A stretch of 64,000 nt of DNA from positions 248,001-312,000 of the IMG/VR virus record IMGVR_UViG_3300035698_035310. One strand, written 5' to 3'. Source of the DNA: a virus. A program made the position numbers and the translations under genes. Numbering within the stretch: the stretch's first letter is position 1; each line of letters begins with the position of its first letter. Positions 27,656-37,008 of the stretch are shown here, one piece after another. The notes under the pieces are model-generated. The model saw only the letters and a list, made by a program, of their open reading frames with translations. It was not told the origin of the DNA and searched no databases.

Positions 27656-27685
27656 TTGACATATGTGATATATATATGTTACTAT
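27656..27685 (+). promoter_or_regulatory. promoter
   Basis: TTGACA (27656-27661), 18-bp spacer, TACTAT (27680-27685). Confidence 0.6.
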
Positions 27686-27726
27686 CATGTTATAAAATAA
27701 CAATAATCTTTAATATGGAGTAACAA

Positions 27727-28128
27727 ATGAATAAAAATCTGCTTACAACTTTGATAAATATTAATATAGTAAAGCCCGGAACCGAAATAGCAATGTTGCG
27801 TATCGGAAACTCGATGGTTGGATCAGGAGCAACCTCTTTGAAAATGAGGGTGTTTAGCACAGAAGATAAGGACGGTAATCAACAACAAATAGAAGTGAAT
27901 GCAAATCATCTCGTAGAAATATATAAGTGTGAAATAATCGATGAAGAAATATCTATATATGCACATAGCGTTGTAGATGGCGAAAAATTCATATTAAATG
28001 ACGAAGATATTGTATTGATTGACAGCATGTTACCAGAAAAATTAGCTGCGGTTTACGGATACACACCAGACGGAATCAAAAAGATACAAGGCAAAAAGCG
28101 GGGGCGTAAACCAAAAATAAGAGAGTAA
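27727..28128 (+). CDS. protein with AT-hook-like tail
   Basis: 133 residues, TGGAG before ATG. The C-terminus KKIQGKKRGRKPKIRE contains an AT-hook-like RGRKP core. The body is beta-rich and acidic. Minor-groove DNA binding is suggested by the tail only. Confidence 0.6.
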   Translation: MNKNLLTTLININIVKPGTEIAMLRIGNSMVGSGATSLKMRVFSTEDKDGNQQQIEVNANHLVEIYKCEIIDEEISIYAHSVVDGEKFILNDEDIVLIDSMLPEKLAAVYGYTPDGIKKIQGKKRGRKPKIRE

Positions 28129-28136
28129 CATAACAT

Positions 28137-28430
28137 ATGGGCAAATTAATAAGTTTTCATGATAATCCAGTAACAAGTTTAAAAAAAGAATTGATCGAAA
28201 CAGAAGAAAAATTAAAAATTGCCCAACATGAGTTATCGTTTTTTAAAAGTATATATTCTACAACGCATTCAATTGGTGATTTAATAAAATTGCAGTTGGC
28301 GGATTTATCACAAAATGTAATGACGCATCAAGGACATCTTAAAATGGTTCAAGAAAATATAAATGCAATCAGAGTTAAGTTGGAAAACCTTGAAGAAATG
28401 AAGAATAGAGTAAAAATGATTGATGAATAA
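28137..28430 (+). CDS. coiled-coil protein
   Basis: 97 residues, almost entirely helical heptads (LKKELIETEEKLKIAQHELS; VQENINAIRVKLENLEEMK). Eight bases after the AT-hook protein, so co-transcribed. Function unknown. Confidence 0.6.
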   Translation: MGKLISFHDNPVTSLKKELIETEEKLKIAQHELSFFKSIYSTTHSIGDLIKLQLADLSQNVMTHQGHLKMVQENINAIRVKLENLEEMKNRVKMIDE

Positions 28431-28431
28431 C

Positions 28432-28462
28432 AAAAAATCCACCCTGCGAGGGTGGATTTTTT
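28432..28462. terminator. bidirectional terminator
   Basis: AAAAAATCCACCC-TGCGA-GGGTGGATTTTTT, a perfect stem with T runs on both strands. Confidence 0.9.
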
Positions 28463-28471
28463 GTCTCTAAT

Positions 28472-28479
28472 AATAAATA
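28472..28479 (+). promoter_or_regulatory. late-type promoter box
   Basis: AATAAATA, 30 bases before ATG 28510, immediately after a terminator. Confidence 0.65.
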
Positions 28480-28509
28480 ATAGTAGGTTTTTATTTAGAG
28501 GAATAAAAA

Positions 28510-28698
28510 ATGGCAAAATTAGCAACACAAACATTTACCATAACATTATCTAGAGCCGTTCCATCCGATGCGTCGGGTGGTATCACTGCTTTAAATGAAG
28601 AAGCAATAGATCAATTAAAAGAAGCAATAGTTGCTTTAGCAAATGATGATAGCATAGTGGTTGATTTTGTAGAAGCATTATATGTAGGAGATGAATAA
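28510..28698 (+). CDS. small virion-region protein
   Basis: 62 residues, AGAGGAAT before ATG. Compact alpha/beta pattern (TFTITLSRAVPSD; IDQLKEAIVALAND; VVDFVEALYVG). Directly upstream of the peptidase. Function unknown. Confidence 0.6.
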   Translation: MAKLATQTFTITLSRAVPSDASGGITALNEEAIDQLKEAIVALANDDSIVVDFVEALYVGDE

Positions 28699-28699
28699 A

Positions 28700-29170
28700 A
28701 TGAATGATATACAATTGAGTGGAAATTTTAAATTATCAGAGTTGGTTAAGTCAGATACGGCGGAAAGGTTAGATATTGATAACTGGCCCACAGACAATGA
28801 TACTATTGAAGCGTTAAGGGTGACAGCAAACAGAATATTGCAGCCCGTCAGAATGAATTACGGTATTTCTTTTTCGCCTACTAGCGGGTTTCGTTGCTTA
28901 ACCTTGAATAGAGCATTAAAATCGAAAGATACATCTGATCATGTTTTAGGTAGAGCAGTAGATTTTGAAGTACCAGGAATACCAAATAAAGATTTGGCTG
29001 TGTGGATACGAGATAACCTATCTTTTGATCAGGTTATATTAGAATTTTGGGATGGGATAAATCCAAACTCTGGGTGGGTGCATTGTTCTTTTAGATCAGA
29101 AACTGAAAATAGAAATCAGTGTTTAACTATTAATAAAAATGGCGTATTTAATGGATTTAGAGCAAATTAA
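28700..29170 (+). CDS. M15-type peptidase (endolysin-like)
   Basis: 156 residues; ATG 28700 is chosen because GGAG is then at correct spacing. Peptidase_M15 pattern: FKLSELVKSDTAERLDIDN, ILQPVRMNYGISFSPTSGFR (about 45-64), SDHVLGRAVDF (80-90, zinc His and Asp) and GWVHCSF (about 135, second zinc His). Likely D-Ala-D-Ala-type cleavage of peptidoglycan, as endolysin or virion lysin. Complete in length. Confidence 0.85.
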   Translation: MNDIQLSGNFKLSELVKSDTAERLDIDNWPTDNDTIEALRVTANRILQPVRMNYGISFSPTSGFRCLTLNRALKSKDTSDHVLGRAVDFEVPGIPNKDLAVWIRDNLSFDQVILEFWDGINPNSGWVHCSFRSETENRNQCLTINKNGVFNGFRAN

Positions 29171-29864
29171 ACAAGAAATTTATTATTTATATGAAATTGA
29201 AAATATTATCAATGGAAAGAAATATATCGGATATACTAATAATCCAAGACTTCGCCAAAAAGCACATTTTGTTTGGAAAAATAGTGGGTCTATATTGGTT
29301 GAACATGCTATTAAAAAATATGGATTAGATTCATTGCGGTTTAAAATACTTGTTAAATCAGACAATGAAGTATATATTAAAGATTTAGAAATTGCAGCCA
29401 TTAGCTCTCTTAATACCAAAGCACCACAAGGGTATAATTTAACTGATGGCGGCGAAGGAACTCGTGGTTTGACATTATCTGATAATCAAAAAGCAGATAG
29501 AAGTAAAAACATGAAAGGTAAAATGATTGGTGAGAAAAATCCCTTTTATGGAAAGAAACATGATCCAGAAACTCTAAAAAGAATGGTAGAAACTAGAAGA
29601 AAAAATGGATCATATGTTGCGTGGAATAAAGGCGGCGGACATAAATTAAGTGCTAAAAGTCGCAAAAGTCTCCGTGAAAACAGACCTGTTGGCGGGACAA
29701 AAAATCCAAACGCCAAGTTGACGGAAGAAAAAGTACGAGAAATATATAATCTAAAAGGACAAATGACTGGTGAAAAGGTCGTCATGTTCTTAGGTTTGAA
29801 TGTATCTGGTGAGACCGTTAGACGTATATGGAATAGAACTACATGGTCGAGTTTAGTATATTAA
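29139..29864 (+). CDS. GIY-YIG homing endonuclease with NUMOD3 motif
   Basis: 241 residues from ATG 29139, overlapping the peptidase end by 32 bases; ATG 29151 is an alternative. YYLYEIENIINGKKYIGYTN at the start is the GIY-YIG core, R near 33-37, Glu at about 88. GEKNPFYGKKHDPETLKRM is a NUMOD3 repeat and LTEEKVREIYNLKGQMTGEK with GETVRRIWNR a C-terminal helix-turn-helix. A second mobile endonuclease, different from that at 23373. Confidence 0.85.
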   Translation: MAYLMDLEQIKQEIYYLYEIENIINGKKYIGYTNNPRLRQKAHFVWKNSGSILVEHAIKKYGLDSLRFKILVKSDNEVYIKDLEIAAISSLNTKAPQGYNLTDGGEGTRGLTLSDNQKADRSKNMKGKMIGEKNPFYGKKHDPETLKRMVETRRKNGSYVAWNKGGGHKLSAKSRKSLRENRPVGGTKNPNAKLTEEKVREIYNLKGQMTGEKVVMFLGLNVSGETVRRIWNRTTWSSLVY

Positions 29865-29872
29865 TATACTAT

Positions 29873-29880
29873 AATAAATA
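29873..29880 (+). promoter_or_regulatory. late-type promoter box
   Basis: AATAAATA, 29 bases before ATG 29910. Confidence 0.65.
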
Positions 29881-29909
29881 ATACTATATTAACGTGAAGG
29901 ATCAATACT

Positions 29910-30326
29910 ATGAGTAAACAAAGCATCGTAATGTTAGACGACACCGGCATTATTCAAAGTGTCTCTGGTGAGGCAATCCGTGCTGATGCATGGTTTGGAC
30001 TTAAAGATGGATTACATACCGTTACATTTCATATGGAAGACTTTACTGGTAGAATATACATTGAAGCCTCATTAGAAACTGAACCAGCGGAAATCGATTG
30101 GTTTCCGGTTCACTTGAATGGTGGAAATGCGTATATGCAATATCCATTAGACCCGTTGGTTCCTACTGGCACAGCCGGTGATACATTTGTTGATGCGTTT
30201 ACGTTTCAAGGTAATTTTCTTTATCTTAGAGCAAGAATTGATCGCAGTTATTATGTCCCTGTTCCAACTACAGATGACGAAAAATCACTACTTGGGTCAG
30301 TAAAGAAGATATTATTAAATCATTAA
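29910..30326 (+). CDS. virion structural protein (beta-sandwich type)
   Basis: 138 residues, GTGAAGGAT before ATG. DGLHTVTFHMEDFTGRIYIE then AEIDWFPV and TFQGNFLYLRARIDRSY follow the pattern of a small virion protein found in T4-like marine phages (FxGRIYxxxSL..P...DWF). Exact position in the particle unknown. Late box upstream. Confidence 0.65.
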   Translation: MSKQSIVMLDDTGIIQSVSGEAIRADAWFGLKDGLHTVTFHMEDFTGRIYIEASLETEPAEIDWFPVHLNGGNAYMQYPLDPLVPTGTAGDTFVDAFTFQGNFLYLRARIDRSYYVPVPTTDDEKSLLGSVKKILLNH

Positions 30327-30329
30327 TAC

Positions 30330-30358
30330 TTGACAGTGGCGGATTGTTTTGTTATAAT
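30330..30358 (+). promoter_or_regulatory. consensus sigma-70 promoter
   Basis: TTGACA (30330-30335), 17-bp spacer, TATAAT (30353-30358). An early-type promoter embedded in the late region, driving the methylase-endonuclease pair. Confidence 0.85.
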
Positions 30359-30391
30359 TCATAATATAAAACAAGTAAAAAGAGTTCATAT

Positions 30392-31231
30392 ATGAAATCA
30401 CCATTACGATATCCGGGTGGCAAAACGCGTGCAACCAAAACATTATACTCGTTAATACAATACCATATACAACAAAATAATATAACTGATATATGTTCGC
30501 CATTTTTGGGTGGAGGATCATTTGAATTATTTTTATGTACAACTGGCATTAATGTTACCGGATATGACATTTTTGATCCGTTGGTAGATTTTTGGCAGTG
30601 CATGTTAACTGATCCAGATAAATTAGTTGCGGTTATAGAAACTTATAAAAAATCATATGACAGTGGAATACCAACAGCAAAAGAACAATTTTATATATTA
30701 CAAAAAACACAACACGAATATTCCGACGTATGGCACAGGGCGGCAATATTTTTCACATTGAATAGATCGTCTTTTTCTGGATCGACGATGTCTGGTGGAT
30801 GGTCGCCCGATTATCCACGTTTTAATGATTCTTCTATCGAAAGAGTTAAATCATTTAACGAACCATTGCTGCAAGTTAATAAATTATCGTTTGATCAATC
30901 TATAACAAAACATAAAAACAGTTTTCTATATCTCGATCCGCCATACATGATTGAACACAATCTTTATGGAAAAAAAGGAAACACCCATAAAGATTTTGAT
31001 CATTTAGGATTATATGACATATTAACAACTAGAGATAATTGGATTATGTCATACAACGATGATGCTGATATTCGAAATTTATATCAGAATTATAAAATAG
31101 AAACGGTAAATTGGGCATATGGCATGACTTCTAATCGCAAATCAAATGAAATCGTTATATTCAGTGATGATATAATATCCGACCCTTACTCTATAGATGC
31201 TATATCAAAAGGCGCGAATATAATTTGGTAG
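30392..31231 (+). CDS. dam: Dam-type N6-adenine DNA methyltransferase
   Basis: 279 residues of the D12 class. SPLRYPGGKTRA (3-14) and SPFLGGGSFEL (36-46) are the AdoMet-binding motifs, GYDIFDPLVDFW (57-68) the acidic loop, and LYLDPPYM (about 178-185) the catalytic DPPY. Independent consensus promoter. The adjacent endonuclease-like gene suggests a restriction-modification pair; alternatively an orphan Dam protecting phage DNA. Confidence 0.9.
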   Translation: MKSPLRYPGGKTRATKTLYSLIQYHIQQNNITDICSPFLGGGSFELFLCTTGINVTGYDIFDPLVDFWQCMLTDPDKLVAVIETYKKSYDSGIPTAKEQFYILQKTQHEYSDVWHRAAIFFTLNRSSFSGSTMSGGWSPDYPRFNDSSIERVKSFNEPLLQVNKLSFDQSITKHKNSFLYLDPPYMIEHNLYGKKGNTHKDFDHLGLYDILTTRDNWIMSYNDDADIRNLYQNYKIETVNWAYGMTSNRKSNEIVIFSDDIISDPYSIDAISKGANIIW

Positions 31232-31241
31232 AAATAATGCA

Positions 31242-32375
31242 ATGTCAAGTTTGAAATATAGGAAAATACGAAAACATATGCTTGAAAATGTTATTAATTG
31301 GGGCAATTTTAAATATGTCCCAACGAAAAAAATAAAGAAAAAAACGAATATCGTTGACCGCGATGCATATAAAAATGCGTTCGGGATAGATTTAGTTTTA
31401 TCCAATAATAAATCTAACAAATCCGGCGACGTTCTAGAATGCGCAACTGCTATTGTCTTATCCAAAAAATTACATGGATCGACTATATATAAAAACAACA
31501 GAAAATCTGATAGGGTACATAATGCATTTAATGAATTATCAGAAATTGAACAATTAAAATGGTTGACGTTAGTAGAAAAAAGCGTAGATGAAATTATAGC
31601 AGCAGAAAAATTAGACGAATACACTGATATAATAATATACTTTTGCGATCAATCACTCGAAGATGATCAACGTGATATTGTAGTAAAGTCTAATAATGAT
31701 GACATTTGTGGTATATCTTGCAAGAGAAACAACACCTCTAATAAATCTATATCGTGGTATGCCCTGACGACATTTGATAATTTTATAGTTAAGTATACCA
31801 ATGGATCGATAATCGCCGATGTCATAGATCAAAATATTATTGCGGGTTTTTACCACAGGGGTATAAAATTTATTAATCACACCACCAATATCATCGATAA
31901 TATCAGAAGATGGCCTTCAACAAAAAAAGGTTATTTGCAAACACCGCGTGAAAAAGTTATATTAAGAAATAGAATAAACATGTTACAATTAATGACTGAT
32001 TATATACATAAAATGTTTGTTAGATATATAGAAATGTCATCAAATGAAGAATATGATATACGATTATTATATAACATATTGAATGGCATAGGAAAATATG
32101 ATTATTATAAAGTATCGACGACTAACGATAAACCTAACGACGTCGAATCCATCAATACTCATAACACATTGAATAATTATACAGCAATTAAAACCCCCCT
32201 TATAATACCAAAATCATTAAATATTACGATGGGTTATGATAAACAAAATCGTGTTATAATTATATATGATTTTGGTGGTACCAATATAATGCACATGAGA
32301 TTACACACCAAGTCTGGTCGTATGTTAAATTCACATATGGGCATAGAATGCGTGAACGAAACTGCTAAAAAATGA
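31242..32375 (+). CDS. restriction endonuclease-like protein (HaeIII family pattern)
   Basis: 377 residues, ten bases after the methylase stop. FGIDLVLSNN then SGDVLECATAIVLSKKL and, around residues 147-165, DDQRDIVVKSNNDDICGISCKRNN resemble the HaeIII-type nuclease fold (D...DI.V...N....GISCKxN), which would supply the PD-(D/E)xK catalytic D and xCK residues. Very AT-rich, suggesting recent transfer. An alternative is a nuclease-like protein unconnected with methylation. Confidence 0.6.
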   Translation: MSSLKYRKIRKHMLENVINWGNFKYVPTKKIKKKTNIVDRDAYKNAFGIDLVLSNNKSNKSGDVLECATAIVLSKKLHGSTIYKNNRKSDRVHNAFNELSEIEQLKWLTLVEKSVDEIIAAEKLDEYTDIIIYFCDQSLEDDQRDIVVKSNNDDICGISCKRNNTSNKSISWYALTTFDNFIVKYTNGSIIADVIDQNIIAGFYHRGIKFINHTTNIIDNIRRWPSTKKGYLQTPREKVILRNRINMLQLMTDYIHKMFVRYIEMSSNEEYDIRLLYNILNGIGKYDYYKVSTTNDKPNDVESINTHNTLNNYTAIKTPLIIPKSLNITMGYDKQNRVIIIYDFGGTNIMHMRLHTKSGRMLNSHMGIECVNETAKK

Positions 32376-32422
32376 CATACACAACCCCCTAATTCTATTA
32401 TATAACAAACCTAAGCCATTCT

Positions 32423-32430
32423 AATAAATA
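32423..32430 (+). promoter_or_regulatory. late-type promoter box
   Basis: AATAAATA, 34 bases before the first fibre gene. Confidence 0.65.
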
Positions 32431-32464
32431 TAAAGAGAACATATTTAATAGGACTATTGTATCT

Positions 32465-34831
32465 ATGGCTATACATGCACAAAAAACAACATTCAGATCG
32501 TCTGCACAATTTCCTGATTTTCTTGTAACGGGTCCGTTAACCAATGGTCATATATTAGTTTATAGTGATGAAGTCAATGCATTTATTAATACCACAGGAA
32601 CTATTGGCGGTGGCGGTGATGGCACATTAGATGGCGCAGTCAATATTGGAACTGGTTCAGAAATATTTAAAGCCATTAATGTTACAGACGAATTAGAATT
32701 AAGAACGCTACTTGGCGGTCAAGGTATATCATTACTTGAAGGCGCTAATGAAATAGAAATATCCAATGATATTATAACTGATTCTGCTATTAGTGTTGCA
32801 GATTCTTTTGTTGTAACGATAGATAATGATAACACCACAACAGACACTGCGGTATTTGGTGTTAGCACTAATAGTTCTCCTGCAACGATAGTTGTTGCAC
32901 CAGTTGCCACATATGTTGCCCCAAATTTAGATATATCGGTTGTGTTACCGAGTTCATTTGTCACTGCATCTGGTGATTTCGTAGCGGACGGTTTTGTTAC
33001 CGGTATGTGCTTGAAATCAACCGGAACCACTGAACAAGATGGTATTTGGATAATAGATACGGTAACAACCAATACAATAACAATAACTGTTCCATTTACA
33101 AATCAAACCGACGCGGGTGATCAACCAGACACAACATTGGAAGGAATGTTTGTTGTATTTACTGCTACAACTTTAACGATGACAGGGCGTGATTTCTACG
33201 AAGATGGATTTAGAGTAGGATATACAGTTGACGTAACTGGAACTACTGATAATGATGGAACATATACAATTGCAGTAATATCTGGCGCAGATATGCTTAT
33301 CAATGAAACATTTCCGGTAGCGGGATGTGATGTAGGAACTATAACTGTAGCGGTTCCTGTTCAGGATCATTCAACTGGATGGTCTGTTAATGAACTTGGT
33401 GTCACAATTTCTAACGGTGGAACATTTAACGGTGATATAACTGTCACATCTGCCAATAATATAAACATAGACCAAGGAACATTGTTAATCGATAGTGTAG
33501 ATATTATTGATACTATAAACGCTGCGATATTTACAGTTCCAACTAATGGTCTTATAACACAAACAACATCGGGCAATTTCACATCCAGAGTGGTTGCAGT
33601 TAGTGGTGGATTATCCATCGTTGACGGAGATGGAATAGCAGGCGATCCTACTATAAGCGTTGATGCATTTGACATTACGTTAGATGGAGATATAACAGGA
33701 ACGGCAACTGTCACGGATTTAGGTAATACAACCATAACTACTACATTAGGAGACAATGGCGTAGTTAATGGGACATTTAACCATGTAACCGTTGATAGCA
33801 CAGGACGAGTAACAAATGGAACAAATGATGCAATCGTAGGGGCGAATGGAATAACTGTTACCAATGGTGATGGTGTTGCAGGAACTCCAACTATTACGGC
33901 GGCGGATTTTGACATAACAATAGCAGGTGATGTTATTGGAACGGCAACAGTTACTGGATTAGCTGATGTCGTTATAACTGTAGCACTAGATGCTATAGCT
34001 GCACCAGGAACTTATAACTCAGTTACGATTGATGCAACTGGTCGAGTTACTTCTGGTTCAGTGATACCGGGCGGCAGTTATCAAGCTGCTGATCCAGAGT
34101 TAGATGATTTATCTGGCGGTTTAACCGATCCCGGTTTTACAGTATGGGATGGCACGCAATACATCGATAGAACTATAAATGGTTCTACTAATGAGATTGT
34201 GGTAACGAATGGAGACGGTGTTGCAAGCGACGCAGTAATTGGATTGGCTGATGACCCAATCATTCCGGGAACTGGTTCTATGACAATACCAAGAGGCCCA
34301 GCGGTTGATAGACCAGGGTCGGGTGTTGAAGGTATGATTAGATATCACGCTGATGCACAAGATTTCTTTGAAGGATACACCGATACAGGGTGGCTACCAT
34401 TTATGATGGATGAGGGTGTTTCATTCTTACCATTGGCTGGTGGCACAATGACTGGTGATATCACTATGGATAGCAACGATATCATCGATATTGGATTAGT
34501 TGATGGTCGTGACGTTGCAGTAGATGGTGCAATATTAGATGATTTGAATACTGGAACCGGTATCAAAGCACAAGTAGCGGCTGGCGACTTTGAAAGTAGA
34601 ACAATCGTTGGTACCGCACCAATCGTAGTCACTGATGGTGATGGCGTAGCAGGCAATCCTACGGCATCAATGGATATTACAACTGTTACTGCCCTTGAAG
34701 TTGGGCAAGTGGTTGATGAAATAAATGATGAATTAATTATTTACGATGATTCACAATCAGCAATGAGACGTATATCGCCAAGACAATTAAATAATAGATT
34801 TGCCCGTAGATATTTTATGGCGCAATTCTAA
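32465..34831 (+). CDS. tail-fibre-like virion protein
   Basis: 788 residues. Built of beta repeats; residues 375-540 contain two approximately 95-residue units with VDGDGIAGDPTISV...FDITLDGDITGTATVT...HVTVDSTGRVT, and later VTNGDGVA and VTDGDGVAGNPTAS. YQAADPELDDLSGG is the YxxxDpeLxaLagl motif of many fibres. Ends with MRRISPRQLNNRFARRYFMAQF, a basic segment. Probably a trimeric host-binding fibre. Confidence 0.75.
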   Translation: MAIHAQKTTFRSSAQFPDFLVTGPLTNGHILVYSDEVNAFINTTGTIGGGGDGTLDGAVNIGTGSEIFKAINVTDELELRTLLGGQGISLLEGANEIEISNDIITDSAISVADSFVVTIDNDNTTTDTAVFGVSTNSSPATIVVAPVATYVAPNLDISVVLPSSFVTASGDFVADGFVTGMCLKSTGTTEQDGIWIIDTVTTNTITITVPFTNQTDAGDQPDTTLEGMFVVFTATTLTMTGRDFYEDGFRVGYTVDVTGTTDNDGTYTIAVISGADMLINETFPVAGCDVGTITVAVPVQDHSTGWSVNELGVTISNGGTFNGDITVTSANNINIDQGTLLIDSVDIIDTINAAIFTVPTNGLITQTTSGNFTSRVVAVSGGLSIVDGDGIAGDPTISVDAFDITLDGDITGTATVTDLGNTTITTTLGDNGVVNGTFNHVTVDSTGRVTNGTNDAIVGANGITVTNGDGVAGTPTITAADFDITIAGDVIGTATVTGLADVVITVALDAIAAPGTYNSVTIDATGRVTSGSVIPGGSYQAADPELDDLSGGLTDPGFTVWDGTQYIDRTINGSTNEIVVTNGDGVASDAVIGLADDPIIPGTGSMTIPRGPAVDRPGSGVEGMIRYHADAQDFFEGYTDTGWLPFMMDEGVSFLPLAGGTMTGDITMDSNDIIDIGLVDGRDVAVDGAILDDLNTGTGIKAQVAAGDFESRTIVGTAPIVVTDGDGVAGNPTASMDITTVTALEVGQVVDEINDELIIYDDSQSAMRRISPRQLNNRFARRYFMAQF

Positions 34832-34837
34832 TAAATA
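34830..34837 (+). promoter_or_regulatory. late-type promoter box
   Basis: AATAAATA overlapping the stop of the first fibre gene, 24 bases before ATG 34861. Confidence 0.65.
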
Positions 34838-34860
34838 TAAGATAAAAAGGGAAATTAAAA

Positions 34861-35199
34861 ATGGCAGCAAGAAGATTCGGCGCATTAGACTTAGCAGCAA
34901 CTACTGATACAGTATTGATGAGTGGCGCTTCTGGTTTTGATTCAACCGTTAATGTTAGATTTACAAATAGAAACAGTTCAGCCGTTACGGTTAGAATGGC
35001 GCTTGTTGATGATGTATCAGGTAGCGCATTGGGAAGTTTATCTGATGAAGATTATTTAGAATACGATACAACAATAGAAGCAAATGATGTATTAGAAAAT
35101 ACTGGATTAGTGATACCCGAAGATCATACAATAGTGGTTAGGTCGGACACAACATTGGTTACGGTTTTATCTTACGGTTTTGAGGAGCAAATAGTTTAA
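34861..35199 (+). CDS. small virion-associated beta protein
   Basis: 112 residues, AAAGGGAAA before ATG. VNVRFTNRNSSAVTVRMALV and EANDVLENTGLVIPEDHTIV are beta-sandwich-like and typical of short proteins next to phage fibre genes (adaptor or decoration). Its stop overlaps the next ATG by one base. Confidence 0.6.
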   Translation: MAARRFGALDLAATTDTVLMSGASGFDSTVNVRFTNRNSSAVTVRMALVDDVSGSALGSLSDEDYLEYDTTIEANDVLENTGLVIPEDHTIVVRSDTTLVTVLSYGFEEQIV

Positions 35200-36992
35200 T
35201 GGCGAGATATTCAACAAATAATCCGGTAGCGGTATTACCCGATTCTGGCGTGACTGCTGGTTCATATACAAATGTTGACCTTACAGTCAATAGTAAAGGT
35301 ATAGTAACAGTAGCGGCTAACGGTGCTTCAGTTGCATCGGTGCTTAATGATTTAACCGATGTTACACTAACTGGACCAATAACCGATCAAGTGTTACAAT
35401 ATGATGGTGCAGATTGGCTTAATACAACATTAACTGTTGCATCATTGAGTGATATTAATTTATCTGGAGTAACATCTGGGGACTTTTTAACTTTTGATGG
35501 CGCAGATTGGATTAACAGCACAATAGATGTGGTGGTAACAGGCGATATAGGCACCACAGTTCAAGCGTGGGATGCCGAACTTGACGCAATGGCAGGATTA
35601 AGTGGGACAGGATATGTCATCCACACAGGCGCAGGTACAGCCGTAGAACGCACAATCACAGGCAGTGATGGAATAATTGTAACAGACGGCGACGGAGTTG
35701 CTGGAAATACTGAAATAACTGTTACCATAGACACATTGCCATTCACAGGACCAATAGACCCAGTTAACGATTTATTGATATTTTATAATTTAGATACTAC
35801 ACAAAATGAGCAAGTATCAGTTGAAGACGCAGTATTATCAGCGACACCTATTACCGATGCAATCAGCGTTGGTGGCGGATTTGAGGTGTTTAAGCAAATT
35901 AATAGCAAAGTATTAGAATTTAGAGACATATCTAGCGGCAGTGCTAGCATAGTTGTTGACATACTTTCAGATAATATTAGAATTAGTGGAACTGCCGCGT
36001 TGGATAATTTGTCTGGATTGACACCAACCGATAATAATTTTATTGTTGGTAATGGTGGATCGTGGGCGGTTGAAGATGCAACTGCATCAAGAACTTCGTT
36101 AGGATTAGGAACGATGGCGGTAGAAACCGCAGCCGATTATTTGGCATTGGCTGGTGGAGCGATGACTGGCGATATTGATATGGCAACTAATACAATATCC
36201 GATTTGAGTGATCCGGTATTAGCACAAGATGCAGCAACAATGAATTTCGTCGAGTTGAATTTAGCCGTTGCTGGTGATGGTATGGTTAAAATCGGCAACG
36301 AAATTGATGTTGTTGGTGGCGATGGTATTACAGCAAACGCAGATGATATTGAACTTGATTTAGTATTTCTTGATGCTCACACAGATGCATTATATTATAC
36401 ACAAACACAATTGGCAGACACAACCGATTCAACAGAGGGTGCATCATTAATAGGTACAGAAACCAAAGTTGGATTAAGTAATGCGACAACAGTTGAAGCC
36501 GCATTGGATTATATTGATACCACATTACCTTTTGTGTTAACTAAATTTAGTCAAGGATTGAGTTGGAATATTAATATAACTGCTCCTTCGCCAGTGTATG
36601 TCATTGTTGATACTATCCAAGTAACACAATTTGCTGAAAACGAAGACGGATCGGCGTATAGTGATTTCTTATTACCGATAGATTTTGATACTACCAAAGA
36701 AATGACAGTATATTTATCGATGGCAAAATCTTCCGTTGTTGCTGGCAATGTTAGTGTTGCATTAGCATGGCAACATCAACGCGTACCTGGTTTCACCTCC
36801 AATTCGTTAATTGTATTTGCCCCAGGTACAACCACCGTTCCAGATGCTAGTACATTAATATGGACTATCCCTGCTTCTACTTTTTTACCTCTTGATGTAG
36901 TAACATTGCGCGTTCAACGATTGGGTACTGATAATGGAAATGATACATACACGGACACTGTAAATTTATTTGCGGGACATATAACACAATAA
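35199..36992 (+). CDS. tail-fibre-like virion protein
   Basis: 597 residues. Repeats LNDLTDVTLTGPITDQVLQY and LSDINLSGVTSGDFLTF (about 48-105) are the LsDvxxxxxxxgqvLxydg motif of fibres; AWDAELDAMAGLSGTGYV and GDGVAGNTEITV match the 32465 protein. The C-terminal 120 residues (SFTSNSLIVFAPG region) form a different, receptor-binding-like beta domain. Coupled to 34861. Confidence 0.75.
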   Translation: MARYSTNNPVAVLPDSGVTAGSYTNVDLTVNSKGIVTVAANGASVASVLNDLTDVTLTGPITDQVLQYDGADWLNTTLTVASLSDINLSGVTSGDFLTFDGADWINSTIDVVVTGDIGTTVQAWDAELDAMAGLSGTGYVIHTGAGTAVERTITGSDGIIVTDGDGVAGNTEITVTIDTLPFTGPIDPVNDLLIFYNLDTTQNEQVSVEDAVLSATPITDAISVGGGFEVFKQINSKVLEFRDISSGSASIVVDILSDNIRISGTAALDNLSGLTPTDNNFIVGNGGSWAVEDATASRTSLGLGTMAVETAADYLALAGGAMTGDIDMATNTISDLSDPVLAQDAATMNFVELNLAVAGDGMVKIGNEIDVVGGDGITANADDIELDLVFLDAHTDALYYTQTQLADTTDSTEGASLIGTETKVGLSNATTVEAALDYIDTTLPFVLTKFSQGLSWNINITAPSPVYVIVDTIQVTQFAENEDGSAYSDFLLPIDFDTTKEMTVYLSMAKSSVVAGNVSVALAWQHQRVPGFTSNSLIVFAPGTTTVPDASTLIWTIPASTFLPLDVVTLRVQRLGTDNGNDTYTDTVNLFAGHITQ

Positions 36993-37008
36993 TAAGGCAG
37001 AATTACAC

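Noticed and set aside
33367-33915. 182-codon leftward open frame in the first fibre gene
   Set aside because: Val/Ser/Thr/Pro-rich translation is the expected mirror of the Gly/Thr/Asp repeats on the coding strand; no start signals. The same applies to 38229-38648.
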